This document shows, in pieces, positions 52,899 to 62,174 of a stretch of 64,000 nucleotides of DNA. A model generated the notes under the pieces. That model saw nothing but the letters and a program-made list of their open reading frames with translations. It made no database searches and was not told the DNA's origin. The stretch covers positions 1,950,001 through 2,014,000 of the forward strand of contig NZ_CP015411.1 of assembly GCF_001750165.1 (NCBI RefSeq), given 5' to 3'. How positions within the stretch are numbered: the stretch's first letter is position 1; every line of letters starts with the position of its first letter. The stretch is from Pseudoalteromonas luteoviolacea (lineage in GTDB: Bacteria; Pseudomonadota; Gammaproteobacteria; Enterobacterales; Alteromonadaceae). The position numbers were made by a program, and so were the translations under genes.

Positions 52899-53975
52899 AT
52901 GATTGAAGAACTAATTGAATTTATAAATCAAGATTTATTGGAAGGGGCGGCGCCCGATCTGGATCAACATACACCACTTTTGGAGCTTGGGATTTTAAAC
53001 TCACTATCTATGGTCAGATTACTGGCACATGTTGATCAGCGCTACGGTGCGAAAATTCCTGAGCATGACATTACACCTGTTCATTTTGAAAATATAGAAA
53101 CCTTATGTGCATTAATAACAGCGTTAAGTTCAGAGGGTAAAGCGCAAGAACAAGAGGCCACCTCTGAACTAGACCGTTTGGTTAAATTACAAGAAAGCTA
53201 CGGTATCAAGAGTGAACTCGTTCCAGCAGGTAGCGGCTTCAAGCAGCATACTTTGCGTGTTAAAGGGGACGGCCCTTTATGGATTTTATTGCCCGCGCTT
53301 GGTAACCCATCGACCTCCTGGTCTTCAACACTGCGCTCTGTGCAAGGGCGTCATAATGCGGTTGCATTGGATTTAGCCGGATTTGGCTTAAGCGAGAGTG
53401 CCAACGATGCCCCTTCTTATGTAGACCATGTCGAATACACACTTCAGTATTTGGAAACATTGGAAGAGCAAGAATGGGTGTTAGTTGCAAACTCTGCTGG
53501 CAGCATGATCGCAACTGAAATTGCTAGACGTTACCCAGAAAGAGTAAAAGCTCTGGTGTGCACTGGTTTTGGCTTAGTCGAAGATGTCGATAGCTGGTGG
53601 GGAGAGCTGAAGAAGATGTCTGCCAATCCTGAGCAGTTCTTAGCGGCTGCTTATTATCATCCACCGAAAATGACCCCTGCGCTTGAAGATTTATTAAATG
53701 ATGTCTTGTCACGCCCTGCGTACCACACTTTTTTAGATGATTATGCCAAAAAGTCGATGGCAACGACCTTTGAAAACGTCACGGTACCGACACTGTTTGT
53801 CGCGGGTAATCATGATCAGATCATTCCGCCTGAATGGAGTGAAAAAGCGGCCGAGAAACTCGAGAACGCCACGGTTACGCGACTGTCTAGATGTGGTCAC
53901 TTCTCAGCATCTGAGCGCCCTGAAGAGTTTGTTTGGGTTGTTGAAGATTTCTTAACTAAGGTGGATATGGCATGA
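52899..53975 (+). CDS. bmp1: Bmp1-like acyl carrier protein-thioesterase
   Basis: 358 residues. The N-terminal carrier domain (about 1-80) has LELGILNSLSMVRLLAHVD, where the Ser of NSL is the phosphopantetheine site. The C-terminal alpha/beta-hydrolase has the nucleophile in VANSAGSMIATEIARRYPE, with Asp (AGNHDQIIP) and His (SRCGHFSASERPEEF). Bmp1 carries pyrrolyl-2-carboxyl during bromination by Bmp2 and then releases tetrabromopyrrole. The genes that load and oxidise proline (bmp4, bmp3) are missing here. Its stop overlaps the bmp2 start (ATGA). Confidence 0.87.
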   Translation: MIEELIEFINQDLLEGAAPDLDQHTPLLELGILNSLSMVRLLAHVDQRYGAKIPEHDITPVHFENIETLCALITALSSEGKAQEQEATSELDRLVKLQESYGIKSELVPAGSGFKQHTLRVKGDGPLWILLPALGNPSTSWSSTLRSVQGRHNAVALDLAGFGLSESANDAPSYVDHVEYTLQYLETLEEQEWVLVANSAGSMIATEIARRYPERVKALVCTGFGLVEDVDSWWGELKKMSANPEQFLAAAYYHPPKMTPALEDLLNDVLSRPAYHTFLDDYAKKSMATTFENVTVPTLFVAGNHDQIIPPEWSEKAAEKLENATVTRLSRCGHFSASERPEEFVWVVEDFLTKVDMA

Positions 53976-55192
53976 GCGCATTTAAAAGTTACGACGTAGT
54001 CATTATTGGCAGCGGTCCAGCAGGTAGCCTGTGTGGTATTGAGTGTCGCAAAAAGGGTCTATCCGTATTATGCATCGAAAAAGATGAGTTTCCACGTTTT
54101 CACATCGGTGAATCCCTAACGGGTAATGCGGGCCAGATCATCAGAGATTTGGGCCTTGCAGATGAAATGAATGCGGCAGGGTTTCCTGACAAACCAGGCG
54201 TGAATGTGATTGGGTCTGTGTCTAAAAATGAGTTTTTCATTCCTATTCTTGCGCCTACATGGCAGGTGAGACGCAGTGACTTTGACAACATGTTAAAGCG
54301 CAAAGCCCTTGAGCATGGTGTGGAATATCAACAAGGCTTAGTAAAAGATGTTATTAAACATGAAGGTAAAGTCGTTGGTGCTATTTACAAGGCCGAGGGG
54401 ATGGAACATCAAGTGCGCTCTAAAGTACTGGTGGATGCCAGTGGTCAAAATACCTTTTTATCGAGAAAGGGCATTGCCGGTAAACGTGAAATTGAGTTCT
54501 TTTCGCAGCAGATTGCTTCTTTTGCTCACTACAAAGGGGTTGAGCGTGATTTACCGCCATTTTCGACAAACACCACCATTTTATACTCGAAGCAGTATCA
54601 CTGGTCATGGATCATCCCAATCTCACCAGACACAGACAGTTTAGGGATAGTGATCCCCAAAGATCTCTATTACAAAGAATGTAAAAACCCAGACGATGCC
54701 ATTGCTTGGGGTATGGAAAATATCAGCCCTGAGATCAGACGCCGCTTCCAAAATGCAGAGCGTGTTGGAGAGTCACAATCGATGGCTGACTTTTCTTACC
54801 GTATTGAACCTTTTGTTGGTGATGGCTGGTTGTGTATTGGGGATGCGCATCGCTTTTTAGACCCTATCTTTTCTTATGGCGTTTCGTTTGCCATGAAAGA
54901 GGGGATCCGCGCAGCAGATGCTATTAAGCAAGCGATAGACGGCAATGATTGGAAAACCCCATTTTATGCTTATCGAGACTGGAGTAATGGTGGGCAGCAA
55001 ATCGCAGCTGACCTTATTCGTTACTTCTGGATTTACCCAATCTTTTTTGGCTACCAGATGCAAAATCCGGACTTACGCGATGAAGTGATTCGTTTGCTTG
55101 GTGGCTGTTGCTTTGATTGTGAAGGTTGGAAGGCGCCAACCATTTTTAGAAATGCCATCGAAGAGTACGACCGTAAGCAAATGGTAGGTTAG
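53972..55192 (+). CDS. bmp2: Bmp2-like flavin-dependent halogenase
   Basis: 406 residues, no disruption seen. FAD-binding VVIIGSGPAGSLCGIE, the halogenase-type ESLTGNAG region, WSWIIPIS (the W-x-W-x-I-P motif of flavin halogenases) and LDPIFSYGVSFAM (the F/L-x-P-x-S-x-G motif). Bmp2 brominates pyrrole bound to Bmp1 up to four times. It is translationally coupled to bmp1. Without prolyl-pyrrole supply from this locus the enzyme may be idle or use another source. Confidence 0.88.
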   Translation: MSAFKSYDVVIIGSGPAGSLCGIECRKKGLSVLCIEKDEFPRFHIGESLTGNAGQIIRDLGLADEMNAAGFPDKPGVNVIGSVSKNEFFIPILAPTWQVRRSDFDNMLKRKALEHGVEYQQGLVKDVIKHEGKVVGAIYKAEGMEHQVRSKVLVDASGQNTFLSRKGIAGKREIEFFSQQIASFAHYKGVERDLPPFSTNTTILYSKQYHWSWIIPISPDTDSLGIVIPKDLYYKECKNPDDAIAWGMENISPEIRRRFQNAERVGESQSMADFSYRIEPFVGDGWLCIGDAHRFLDPIFSYGVSFAMKEGIRAADAIKQAIDGNDWKTPFYAYRDWSNGGQQIAADLIRYFWIYPIFFGYQMQNPDLRDEVIRLLGGCCFDCEGWKAPTIFRNAIEEYDRKQMVG

Positions 55193-55232
55193 GGAAAGCA
55201 TTGCGCTTTTCCTTCGAAGGGAAGGATTGACT

Positions 55233-56355
55233 ATGAACTTTGAGTGGAATGAGGATCAGATTGAATCTTGGATGACCACGGAGGTCAATGACATAGCAGA
55301 AGTCTGGAAAGCACAGGGGGATATCGCGTTTGACCCGAACAGGGAAGTGTCGTTAAAACTTGCTAGTTTCTTACACAAAGTCATGTTTGATGACCGTTTT
55401 GGTGAGTTTGAAGTGAGTATCTTTGATGAAAAAAGCTTAAGCTGGTTGCCTAATGGATTTATCAATAGTACTCGCCATGAACTGATGCCAAAGGACTTGC
55501 AAGAGCAGTATTACGATCAATATGGTGATGCAATTGAAAAATTTAGCTCTAACCTAAATGGTCTTGATCAGTATGTCTCATTCAATGTCAAGCGACGCAA
55601 AGAGGGTTATGTGGCAGGAGAATATCGCGATTTGTGTGATTATCTATTTGCCGCAAATGCCAGTGTTGATGATGACACAAAAGCGGCCCTTAACATTGGT
55701 GAAAAGGAAATTGTTGTTGGTTCTTTGACTCAGGTTGCTGGTGCTGGTGGCGGAGTAGGCGCGTTTGCGATGCGTTGGGCGCTACTTTATTTAGCTGCAT
55801 ATCCGGAATATCAAGCGCGCGTGCAAAAAGAATTAGACGAAGTCGTTGGACGTAATGAGGTACCACTGAACAAACACAAAGCTGAATTACCTTATACACA
55901 AGCTTTTATTGCTGAATACACAAGCTTTTATTGCTGAAGTGCTGCGCCATTGTTCTATCACGTCGATGCCGGCCGCGAATTATGCAACCAGCAAGGATAC
56001 CTTGTTGGATGGTTACTTTATTCCTGAGGGCACACCTTTGGTGATTAATAACTACAGTATTACACGTGATGAAACTCTGTGGGAAAACCCAGATGAGTTT
56101 ATTCCTGAGCGTTTTTTAGATGACAATGGCGAGTTGAGTAAGAAGCAGCAGGGTAAGGCGTTTCCATTTGGATTAGGCCAGCGCCGTTGCTTAGGTGAGC
56201 ATTTTGGTAAGTATATTATTCATACTTTGTTTGCTCAGTTGGCACATAAGTTTACCTTTTCAATACCTGAGGGAAAAAAGGCGAACTTAAAAGCGATTTC
56301 AGGGGTGTTTTTAGTGCCTAAAGAGGTAGAAATAAAAGCAAAATCGAGATTTTAA
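55233..56355 (+). pseudogene. bmp7: Bmp7-like cytochrome P450, 5'-truncated and frameshifted by a 22-bp duplication
   Basis: The P450 core is recognisable: I-helix region QVAGAGGGVGAFAMRWALLY, the K-helix E-x-x-R (AEVLRHC) and heme ligand loop FPFGLGQRRCLGEHF. An exact 22-bp tandem duplication (55895-55938) within YTQAFIAE shifts the frame; removing one copy gives 366 residues. The N-terminus starts where families have helices D/E, so roughly 100 residues including the C-helix Trp/Arg appear lost. Bmp7 couples bromopyrrole and bromophenol units. As read, no active P450 can be made. Confidence 0.85.
55895..55938. repeat. 22-bp perfect tandem duplication in the bmp7 remnant
   Basis: 55895-55916 and 55917-55938 are identical. 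The unit begins TACACAAGC and ends TTGCTGAA. 22 is not a multiple of three, so the second copy breaks the P450 frame at the K-helix. Confidence 0.95.
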
Positions 56356-56362
56356 TTTGACT

Positions 56363-56390
56363 AAAAGTCACCATAATTATGGTGGCTTTT
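56363..56390 (+). terminator. terminator of the bmp1-bmp2-bmp7 unit
   Basis: AAAAGTCACCAT and ATGGTGGCTTTT form a near-perfect stem around AATT, with U residues at the end. Confidence 0.85.
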
Positions 56391-56567
56391 ATCTATGCTG
56401 TTTAAGTTAGTGTGCCATTAAAAAGTAATAATATGATGTTCAACTGTTATTTTTTATAGAAATAGCCGTTTAGGTTAATCCTTGATTGTTATTTCTCATT
56501 AAAAATCTTTGATTTTAAATTCAACTGTTTATAAAATATTATTTTAAAATAGATAATTAGGGTTATT

Positions 56568-56945
56568 ATGTTTAGGCTTTTTTCATGTACTTTATTACTT
56601 CTCTCTTTTTTTTCAACCTCGCAAGCGCATAGCGCTGACAAATGGTTCGTGGATGTTTATGTGGATCAGTTAACTGCTGGGTATAAAGAAGGCTACTTGT
56701 TGGTGTCGTTTGAAACACAGGGTGGTAATGCTGTTTGGGTGAATCCTAAAAATTGCGCTAGAACAAGCAATAATGTTTATATCGTAGATCCTAACAATAC
56801 GAATGTTGATTACATTTATTCAATGTTACTTGCAGCAAAAACAGCAAATAAGCCTGTTAGCGTTGCGGTTGATGCTAATCACTGTGGCACTAGCGGTTTT
56901 GAGTATGGCAGTAGCCGCCCTTCTATTGCTCGTGCAAAAATGTAA
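56568..56945 (+). CDS. small exported protein (subtilase cytotoxin B-like fold possible)
   Basis: 125 residues with a signal peptide (LFSCTLLLLSFFSTSQAHS). The mature part has NAVWVNPKNCARTSNNVYIV, MLLAAKTANKPVSVAVDANH and CGTSGFEYGSSRPSIARAKM, a pattern with paired Cys recalling SubB-like pentameric binding subunits. That resemblance is weak, and no toxin A subunit is adjacent. Confidence 0.55.
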   Translation: MFRLFSCTLLLLSFFSTSQAHSADKWFVDVYVDQLTAGYKEGYLLVSFETQGGNAVWVNPKNCARTSNNVYIVDPNNTNVDYIYSMLLAAKTANKPVSVAVDANHCGTSGFEYGSSRPSIARAKM

Positions 56946-57028
56946 AAAACATAATTAGAACTAGCTTCGTTATTTTAAAGCTAAAATCAAGTATCTGGAA
57001 CCGCTTATAAATGTTAAACGGTGTACGT

Positions 57029-57229
57029 ATGAAGTCCTTTAAAATAAATAGACTTAACACGCCTTGGGGCGTGTTCAAAGTGTCTGGATTTTATGATTAT
57101 CATGAAAGTATAAAAATAACGAAGTTAGAAATTATGGGAACTGATGGTTGGGTTTTGTTTAATGAAAACTTTAACTTTAATCAGGAACTTATTCTAGAAG
57201 TAAAAAATTTTTTAGTTCGAACAGGTTAG
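57029..57229 (+). CDS. small hypothetical protein
   Basis: 66 residues from ATG 57029 (an earlier ATG at 57011 adds six). Beta-rich look: RLNTPWGVFKVSGFYDYHES then KITKLEIMGTDGWVLFNENF. No signal peptide and no family recognised. Confidence 0.4.
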   Translation: MKSFKINRLNTPWGVFKVSGFYDYHESIKITKLEIMGTDGWVLFNENFNFNQELILEVKNFLVRTG

Positions 57230-57322
57230 ACAATTACTTAATCTATATGATGCTGGTAATAGGTTTAGGTTGTGGCGAACCCCGCTTAATTGGTTACTTA
57301 TTTGTAGGGTAATTCTTGCTAT

Positions 57323-57370
57323 TTTTGCTGCTTTTAAACCACTCTAGACGAGGTGCTGAAAGCAGCAAAA
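57323..57370. repeat. 12-bp inverted repeat
   Basis: TTTTGCTGCTTT and AAAGCAGCAAAA pair exactly across 24 bases, between the small gene ending at 57229 and the chemoreceptor gene end at 57514. It could act as a terminator for either, though it lies 94 bases after the first stop. Confidence 0.45.
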
Positions 57371-57513
57371 TTTAAAAAAGAATAAAATGATTACTAGGTA
57401 ACTCAGACGTTAAGAGTGAATTAATGTGGTGCAGTCACTGTTAATAATCAATGGTTATTTTATCACTATTATGCGATGTTCTCGCTTGCTAGTAACGAAC
57501 AATATGATGAAAC

Positions 57514-58821
57514 CTAATTCAGTCTCGCGACAGTATTTACGATACTATCCACTTGCTGGTTAATTTCGTTGATGGTGGTGTTGAGCTCTTCAATAAGCGC
57601 TACGCCCGAAGTTACTTGCTCTGCACTTGCTCTCATTGATGCAGATGCATCTGCTGAATGTGCCAAGTTTGCTTTAACAACTTCTGCAATCTCAGTTGTT
57701 GAACTGCTGGTTCTGGCTGCAAGTTGACGCACTTCATCGGCTACAACAGCAAACCCTCTCCCTTGTTCACCAGCGCGAGCTGCTTCAATGGCAGCATTGA
57801 GCGCAAGTAAGTTAGTCTGCTCTGCGATAGCGCTGATAGTGGATACGATGTTGTTGATTTGGTCTGATTGCTTGTTCAAAGCCTCTATTTTGGTTAAAGC
57901 AGTACTCATGTCATCGCTTAATAATTTCATCAGCTCAATGACTCCCGTGACAGACTCAGTGCCTTTTTGCGCCGATTTGTCAGCAAGATTTGAAGCATAC
58001 CCAACATTTTCTTGAGTTTGGCGTGTACCGATAATGCGATCTGTGATATCGGATGCAAATTTAGTGACTTTTATGACTTTTCCGTTTTTATCGATAATAG
58101 GGTTATAGCTGGCTTCAAGCCATAATTCATTACCCAACTTATTTTTTCTTTCGACTTGGCCACTAAAGTAATGACCAGCAGCCAGCTGGTTCCAAAGCGC
58201 CGTGTAGTCACGGGACTGAACGACATGTTGTGGACAAAGCATACTATGGTGTTGACCTTTAATTTCTTCTAAACGGTAGCCAGTTGCATTTAAAAAATTA
58301 TCATTAGCTGTCAGTATGTTACCTGAGATGTCAAACTCAATGACAGCCATAGAGCGGTAAAGCGCATTAATCAGGTTTTGCTGTGACACTGCACTATGCT
58401 CTCGGTTAGTAACATCAGACGCAAATTTGACGATCTTGACAAGATCTCCCTCGAAATTGAAAACGGGATTGTAGCTTGCTTCAAGCCAAAGTTGCTTACC
58501 AGAGCGAGTAAAGCGCTCAATGGTGCCAGAGAAAAACTCACCTCGATTCAGGTTTTGCCAGAGGCTTTGGTAATCTGCCGAACTCGTATATTGCCTATCA
58601 CAGAAAATACGATGATGTTTACCAACTAGTGCTTCTAACTCGTATTCCATGACTTGGAGGAAATTGTCATTCGCAGTAATGATTTTTCCGTCGGGTGTGA
58701 ACTCAATGATGGCGGTAGAGCGTCCTACGGATGCCAATGTTTGCTCAAATGCTTGCTTTTCATCGGTCACTTGAGCTAACGACTGCTGTAGTGCTTTTCT
58801 TTCTTTGCCAAAACTAAACAT
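57514..58821 (-). CDS. soluble PAS-PAS methyl-accepting chemotaxis-type receptor
   Basis: 435 residues without membrane helices. Two PAS domains (about 25-150 and 150-275) are close copies, each ending LWLEASYNP...KFASD. A short coiled coil follows, then a methyl-accepting signalling domain whose hairpin tip is NNIVSTISAIAEQTNLLALN and GRGFAVVADEVRQLAARTS. The type signals from the cytoplasm to CheA, sensing redox or aromatic ligands by PAS in relatives. It is monocistronic. Confidence 0.88.
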   Translation of the reverse strand: MFSFGKERKALQQSLAQVTDEKQAFEQTLASVGRSTAIIEFTPDGKIITANDNFLQVMEYELEALVGKHHRIFCDRQYTSSADYQSLWQNLNRGEFFSGTIERFTRSGKQLWLEASYNPVFNFEGDLVKIVKFASDVTNREHSAVSQQNLINALYRSMAVIEFDISGNILTANDNFLNATGYRLEEIKGQHHSMLCPQHVVQSRDYTALWNQLAAGHYFSGQVERKNKLGNELWLEASYNPIIDKNGKVIKVTKFASDITDRIIGTRQTQENVGYASNLADKSAQKGTESVTGVIELMKLLSDDMSTALTKIEALNKQSDQINNIVSTISAIAEQTNLLALNAAIEAARAGEQGRGFAVVADEVRQLAARTSSSTTEIAEVVKANLAHSADASASMRASAEQVTSGVALIEELNTTINEINQQVDSIVNTVARLN

Positions 58822-59317
58822 TGATGTTCAAACCCCAAGTATGATTATTTCAAAGAGTCGAATTATTGTTATGTGTGGGGGAAAGTCAATCATGAAAGTG
58901 AAATTTCATCAATAAGTATGGTTTTTGTACCTTTTTGATATGGGTTAATTTTGTTTTTTATATAAAAATCATTACCTTGCAGTTTGTGTATTTGATTTTA
59001 ATTTAATTGACAGTGTGTCATTAAAGCTACCGGACTTTGTGCATTAAGATGGATGATTGTAGCTTGCAATATCGAAAAGTTAACTATTTTGGTCTTTTTT
59101 TAAACGAATTGTGTTTTTTATTGTGATCAGGCTTTTATTACAGGCTAGATGTACATTATACACACTTAATTTATCAATGCTCATTTTGTATATAAGTGAG
59201 CTGTGCTAGTTAGGCTGTAATGCTAATTACTTGATGCGCTTTTAAAGAAAAAATAATAGATATTATTGATTCAATGTTTGATAATTCGGTCTAAAATTTA
59301 CGACTATAAGGTTTATA
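58822..59317. other. long AT-rich intergenic region
   Basis: About 500 bases without a gene, between divergent genes. It is strongly AT-rich with many A/T runs. No specific site can be assigned. Confidence 0.45.
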
Positions 59318-61243
59318 ATGCCCATAGCATTATGTTTTTTGATGGCATTTTGGCTGTCAACTTTTCAATTTAACGCTTATGCACACGTACAAGAAAAACT
59401 ACCTGTAGAGGCATATGCAAGTCTGCCGCATGTAAGTGAATTCAACCTCTCGCCAAATGGCTCTAAGTACGCTTATGTTATAAATAACAAAGGGGAGTTG
59501 ATTTTAGCTGTACGTGACATTGCTTCTGGAAAAATAACAGCAATAACAAGAACTGATAATTTAAATGCTAAGCTAAATTGGTTTGACTGGTTAAACAACG
59601 ATATTCTGCTGTTTGGCATATCATATACTAAAAGAGAGAGCCTTGTGAGGTATACACGCACAGAGCTACTCAGCTTTGATTTAAATAACATAAGTAAAGG
59701 CGCTAAATTGGTTGTGCGTCCTAAACGAGGTCAACATAACGCTCAATTTAAAGACCATGTTATTAGTATGCTGCCGGACGACCCAGAACATGTTCTGCTT
59801 TCAATCGATTTAAAGCAGCCGAATCGTCCAGGTGTATATAAACTGAATGTTAAAAAGCGCAAACTCAAACGTGTTGTTAGATACAAATCGAATATAAATA
59901 GTTGGGTAGCTGATAGACAGGGCAATGTTCGAATGTCTTATCATAGGGACGAGACACGTATTTATTACCGCTTGTTAGATGACAAAACTTCAAAATGGAA
60001 AACCATTTTTGATTACGAAGTTTTTTCGAAAGATAAAGTCTCAGTGCTAGGTTTTGATATTGACCCTTCCCTTTTATATATAAAAGCAGTTCACAATGAT
60101 AAAGACTCCATTTTCAAAGTCGATCTCAAGGATCCTAAGTTGACAAGAGAGCTTGTGTTTCATGATCCAAATTATGATGTTGATGGAACGCTTGTGTATT
60201 CACCTATAACAGGAGCTGTCGCCGGTTTTTCTCATGCACATGTGGACAATTCCATTCAATATTGGGACAGTGACTTGCAAGCATTGCAAAGATCTATTTC
60301 GCAAGTTCTGCCTGGCGCAAGCAATACCATTATCGATATGGATAAAACGGGTACTCGGTATATTGTGTACAGTGGCTCTGACAAGGACCCAGGAAGTTAT
60401 TTGTTAGGAGACACGGCGAAAAATTCAATTCAATATCTTGCGAAACAGTACCCGCTAATTGATGAGAGTAGTTATCTTGGAAAGCAGTTGGTTGAGTATA
60501 CTGCGAGAGATAAGGTTAAAATCGAGGGGTATATAACATTACCGAAAGGGTATGAATCTGGAAGAAAATACCCTGCAATTGTGTTGCCACATGGCGGTCC
60601 CTATGCTCGAGATTATCAGGGTTTTGATTACTGGTCAGAGTTTTTCGCTCATAACGGTTACATCGTGTTGCAGCCAAACTTTCGAGGTTCGTATGGCTAT
60701 GGGTTCGAATTTGCCCAAGCTGCAATCGGCGGTTGGGGTAAGGCTATGCAGGACGATTTAGATGACGCCGCGAAATGGTTAGTGGCGCAGGGGTATGCAG
60801 AGAAAAATAAAATGTGTATCGCTGGTGGCAGCTACGGTGGGTATGCAGCAATAATGGCTGTTATAAAACACCCAGAAACCTTTATGTGTGCGGCGAGCTT
60901 TGCTGGGGTGACGGATTTAGAATCAATTTACTCACAAGCCCGTTACTTTACCAACAAAGACGTGGTAAGAAAGCAATTAGGAGGTGATCGGTCTCAATTA
61001 GAAAAGGTGTCGCCTGTAAGTTTGTCAGAGTTTATTTCAAAACCTATTTTGCTTATTCACGGTACAGAAGATGTCACTGTCCCAGTAAGTCAAAGCAAAA
61101 AACTGGTCAATAAATTACGAGATAGAAATAAAGATGTGACTTATATTGAGCTAGAAGATGGCGATCATCATTTGAGCTATCAACCTCATCGTATCCAGAC
61201 TTTAAAAGCAATGTTGGTATTTTTTGATAAACACCTAAAGTAG
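59318..61243 (+). CDS. S9-family prolyl oligopeptidase-like peptidase
   Basis: 641 residues. The signal peptide (MPIALCFLMAFWLSTFQFNAYA) is followed by a beta-propeller N-terminal part (about 40-380). The C-terminal alpha/beta hydrolase has the nucleophile in IAGGSYGGYAAIMAV, Asp in LIHGTEDVTVP and His in LEDGDHHLSY. It is predicted to cleave peptides in the periplasm or outside the cell, feeding amino-acid uptake. A clear terminator follows at 61309. Confidence 0.9.
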   Translation: MPIALCFLMAFWLSTFQFNAYAHVQEKLPVEAYASLPHVSEFNLSPNGSKYAYVINNKGELILAVRDIASGKITAITRTDNLNAKLNWFDWLNNDILLFGISYTKRESLVRYTRTELLSFDLNNISKGAKLVVRPKRGQHNAQFKDHVISMLPDDPEHVLLSIDLKQPNRPGVYKLNVKKRKLKRVVRYKSNINSWVADRQGNVRMSYHRDETRIYYRLLDDKTSKWKTIFDYEVFSKDKVSVLGFDIDPSLLYIKAVHNDKDSIFKVDLKDPKLTRELVFHDPNYDVDGTLVYSPITGAVAGFSHAHVDNSIQYWDSDLQALQRSISQVLPGASNTIIDMDKTGTRYIVYSGSDKDPGSYLLGDTAKNSIQYLAKQYPLIDESSYLGKQLVEYTARDKVKIEGYITLPKGYESGRKYPAIVLPHGGPYARDYQGFDYWSEFFAHNGYIVLQPNFRGSYGYGFEFAQAAIGGWGKAMQDDLDDAAKWLVAQGYAEKNKMCIAGGSYGGYAAIMAVIKHPETFMCAASFAGVTDLESIYSQARYFTNKDVVRKQLGGDRSQLEKVSPVSLSEFISKPILLIHGTEDVTVPVSQSKKLVNKLRDRNKDVTYIELEDGDHHLSYQPHRIQTLKAMLVFFDKHLK

Positions 61244-61308
61244 GTAAAGTGGAGTATAAGGTCTTAACCTTATGCTCATTATGAGCGTAATTATTTATCT
61301 GCATTTTT

Positions 61309-61340
61309 AGGCTATCAGATTTCTAACCTGATAGCCTTTT
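61309..61340 (+). terminator. terminator of the S9 peptidase gene
   Basis: AGGCTATCAG and CTGATAGCCT pair around nine bases, then TTTATT. Confidence 0.85.
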
Positions 61341-61652
61341 ATTGCCTTTATTCTAAGGCGTGTTTCTCCATCACTATAAAATGTACAGAAACGGCTCTCG
61401 AGCGTGAGCTTGGAGCACATTAAGCAATATTGTATTCATTTATCTCAGTCGGACTTTAAGTTGTTGATGCGGGGTAAACTAACTCATCTGGTTTCCACGT
61501 GCCATGGCGACAATTATTTATAGGTAATAGTAAAAGAGGTGATTTTGACTGTGACGACAACCTACTTATTGACTAGGTCTTAATAAGTTGGAACAGACAT
61601 AAAAAATGGTAAATAATGAAGTTCAATAATAATAAGAAGAATGGAAAATAAG
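61341..61652. other. intergenic region
   Basis: No gene is seen. It is AT-rich and ends in GGAAAATAAG just before ATG 61653. Confidence 0.4.
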
Positions 61653-62150
61653 ATGCGATTTAGTTTTATGTTGTTTGTGTCAGTACTATCAAATAGTGCA
61701 AGTGCAAGTAGCGCGCCAGAAGAGGTTGTCGGCGCATTATTTGAAGCGCTTTCCCATGCTCCAAAAGAAAAGCCAGATATTGAAAAATTGAAAGCGTTAT
61801 TTCATGCAGAAGCCAAAATTTTTGGTGTTCAACAAGCGAATGCGAAGTCTAATTTGATGGCCGTTTCGGGTGCAGAGTTCATTACTTTGTTAGATAAAGT
61901 GCCTGAAAAGGGGTTTTTCGAATGTGAGGTGGTTAGAAAAGTGCAGAGATATGATCGTTTTGCACAAGTATATAGTGTGGCAGAGACTCGATTCAATAAA
62001 GACCAAAAGAAGCCTGACTTTACGGGTGTCAATAGCATCCAACTCTATAAACAAGAGAATGAGTGGCAAATATTATCTCTGTACTATCAAATTGAGAGCC
62101 CTAGTAATCCTATAAGCTTAGAGGGGGCTAAAAGCGGTGCGTGTTTGTAA
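61653..62150 (+). CDS. exported SnoaL/NTF2-like protein
   Basis: 165 residues from ATG 61653 (GGA seven bases ahead); ATG 61641 would add four. The signal peptide (RFSFMLFVSVLSNSASAS) is followed by a small alpha-beta domain with the cone-like NTF2 pattern: EVVGALFEALSHAPKEKPDI near the start and FTGVNSIQLYKQENEWQILS near the end. It is probably a periplasmic ligand-binding or accessory protein; the substrate is unknown. It converges with the LysR gene. Confidence 0.65.
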   Translation: MRFSFMLFVSVLSNSASASSAPEEVVGALFEALSHAPKEKPDIEKLKALFHAEAKIFGVQQANAKSNLMAVSGAEFITLLDKVPEKGFFECEVVRKVQRYDRFAQVYSVAETRFNKDQKKPDFTGVNSIQLYKQENEWQILSLYYQIESPSNPISLEGAKSGACL

Positions 62151-62174
62151 CTAGAGCTAACAGCACCATATGGC

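Noticed and set aside
50451..56355. Complete pentabromopseudilin producer
   Set aside because: bmp3-6 are absent from the locus and bmp7 and bmp10 are disrupted.
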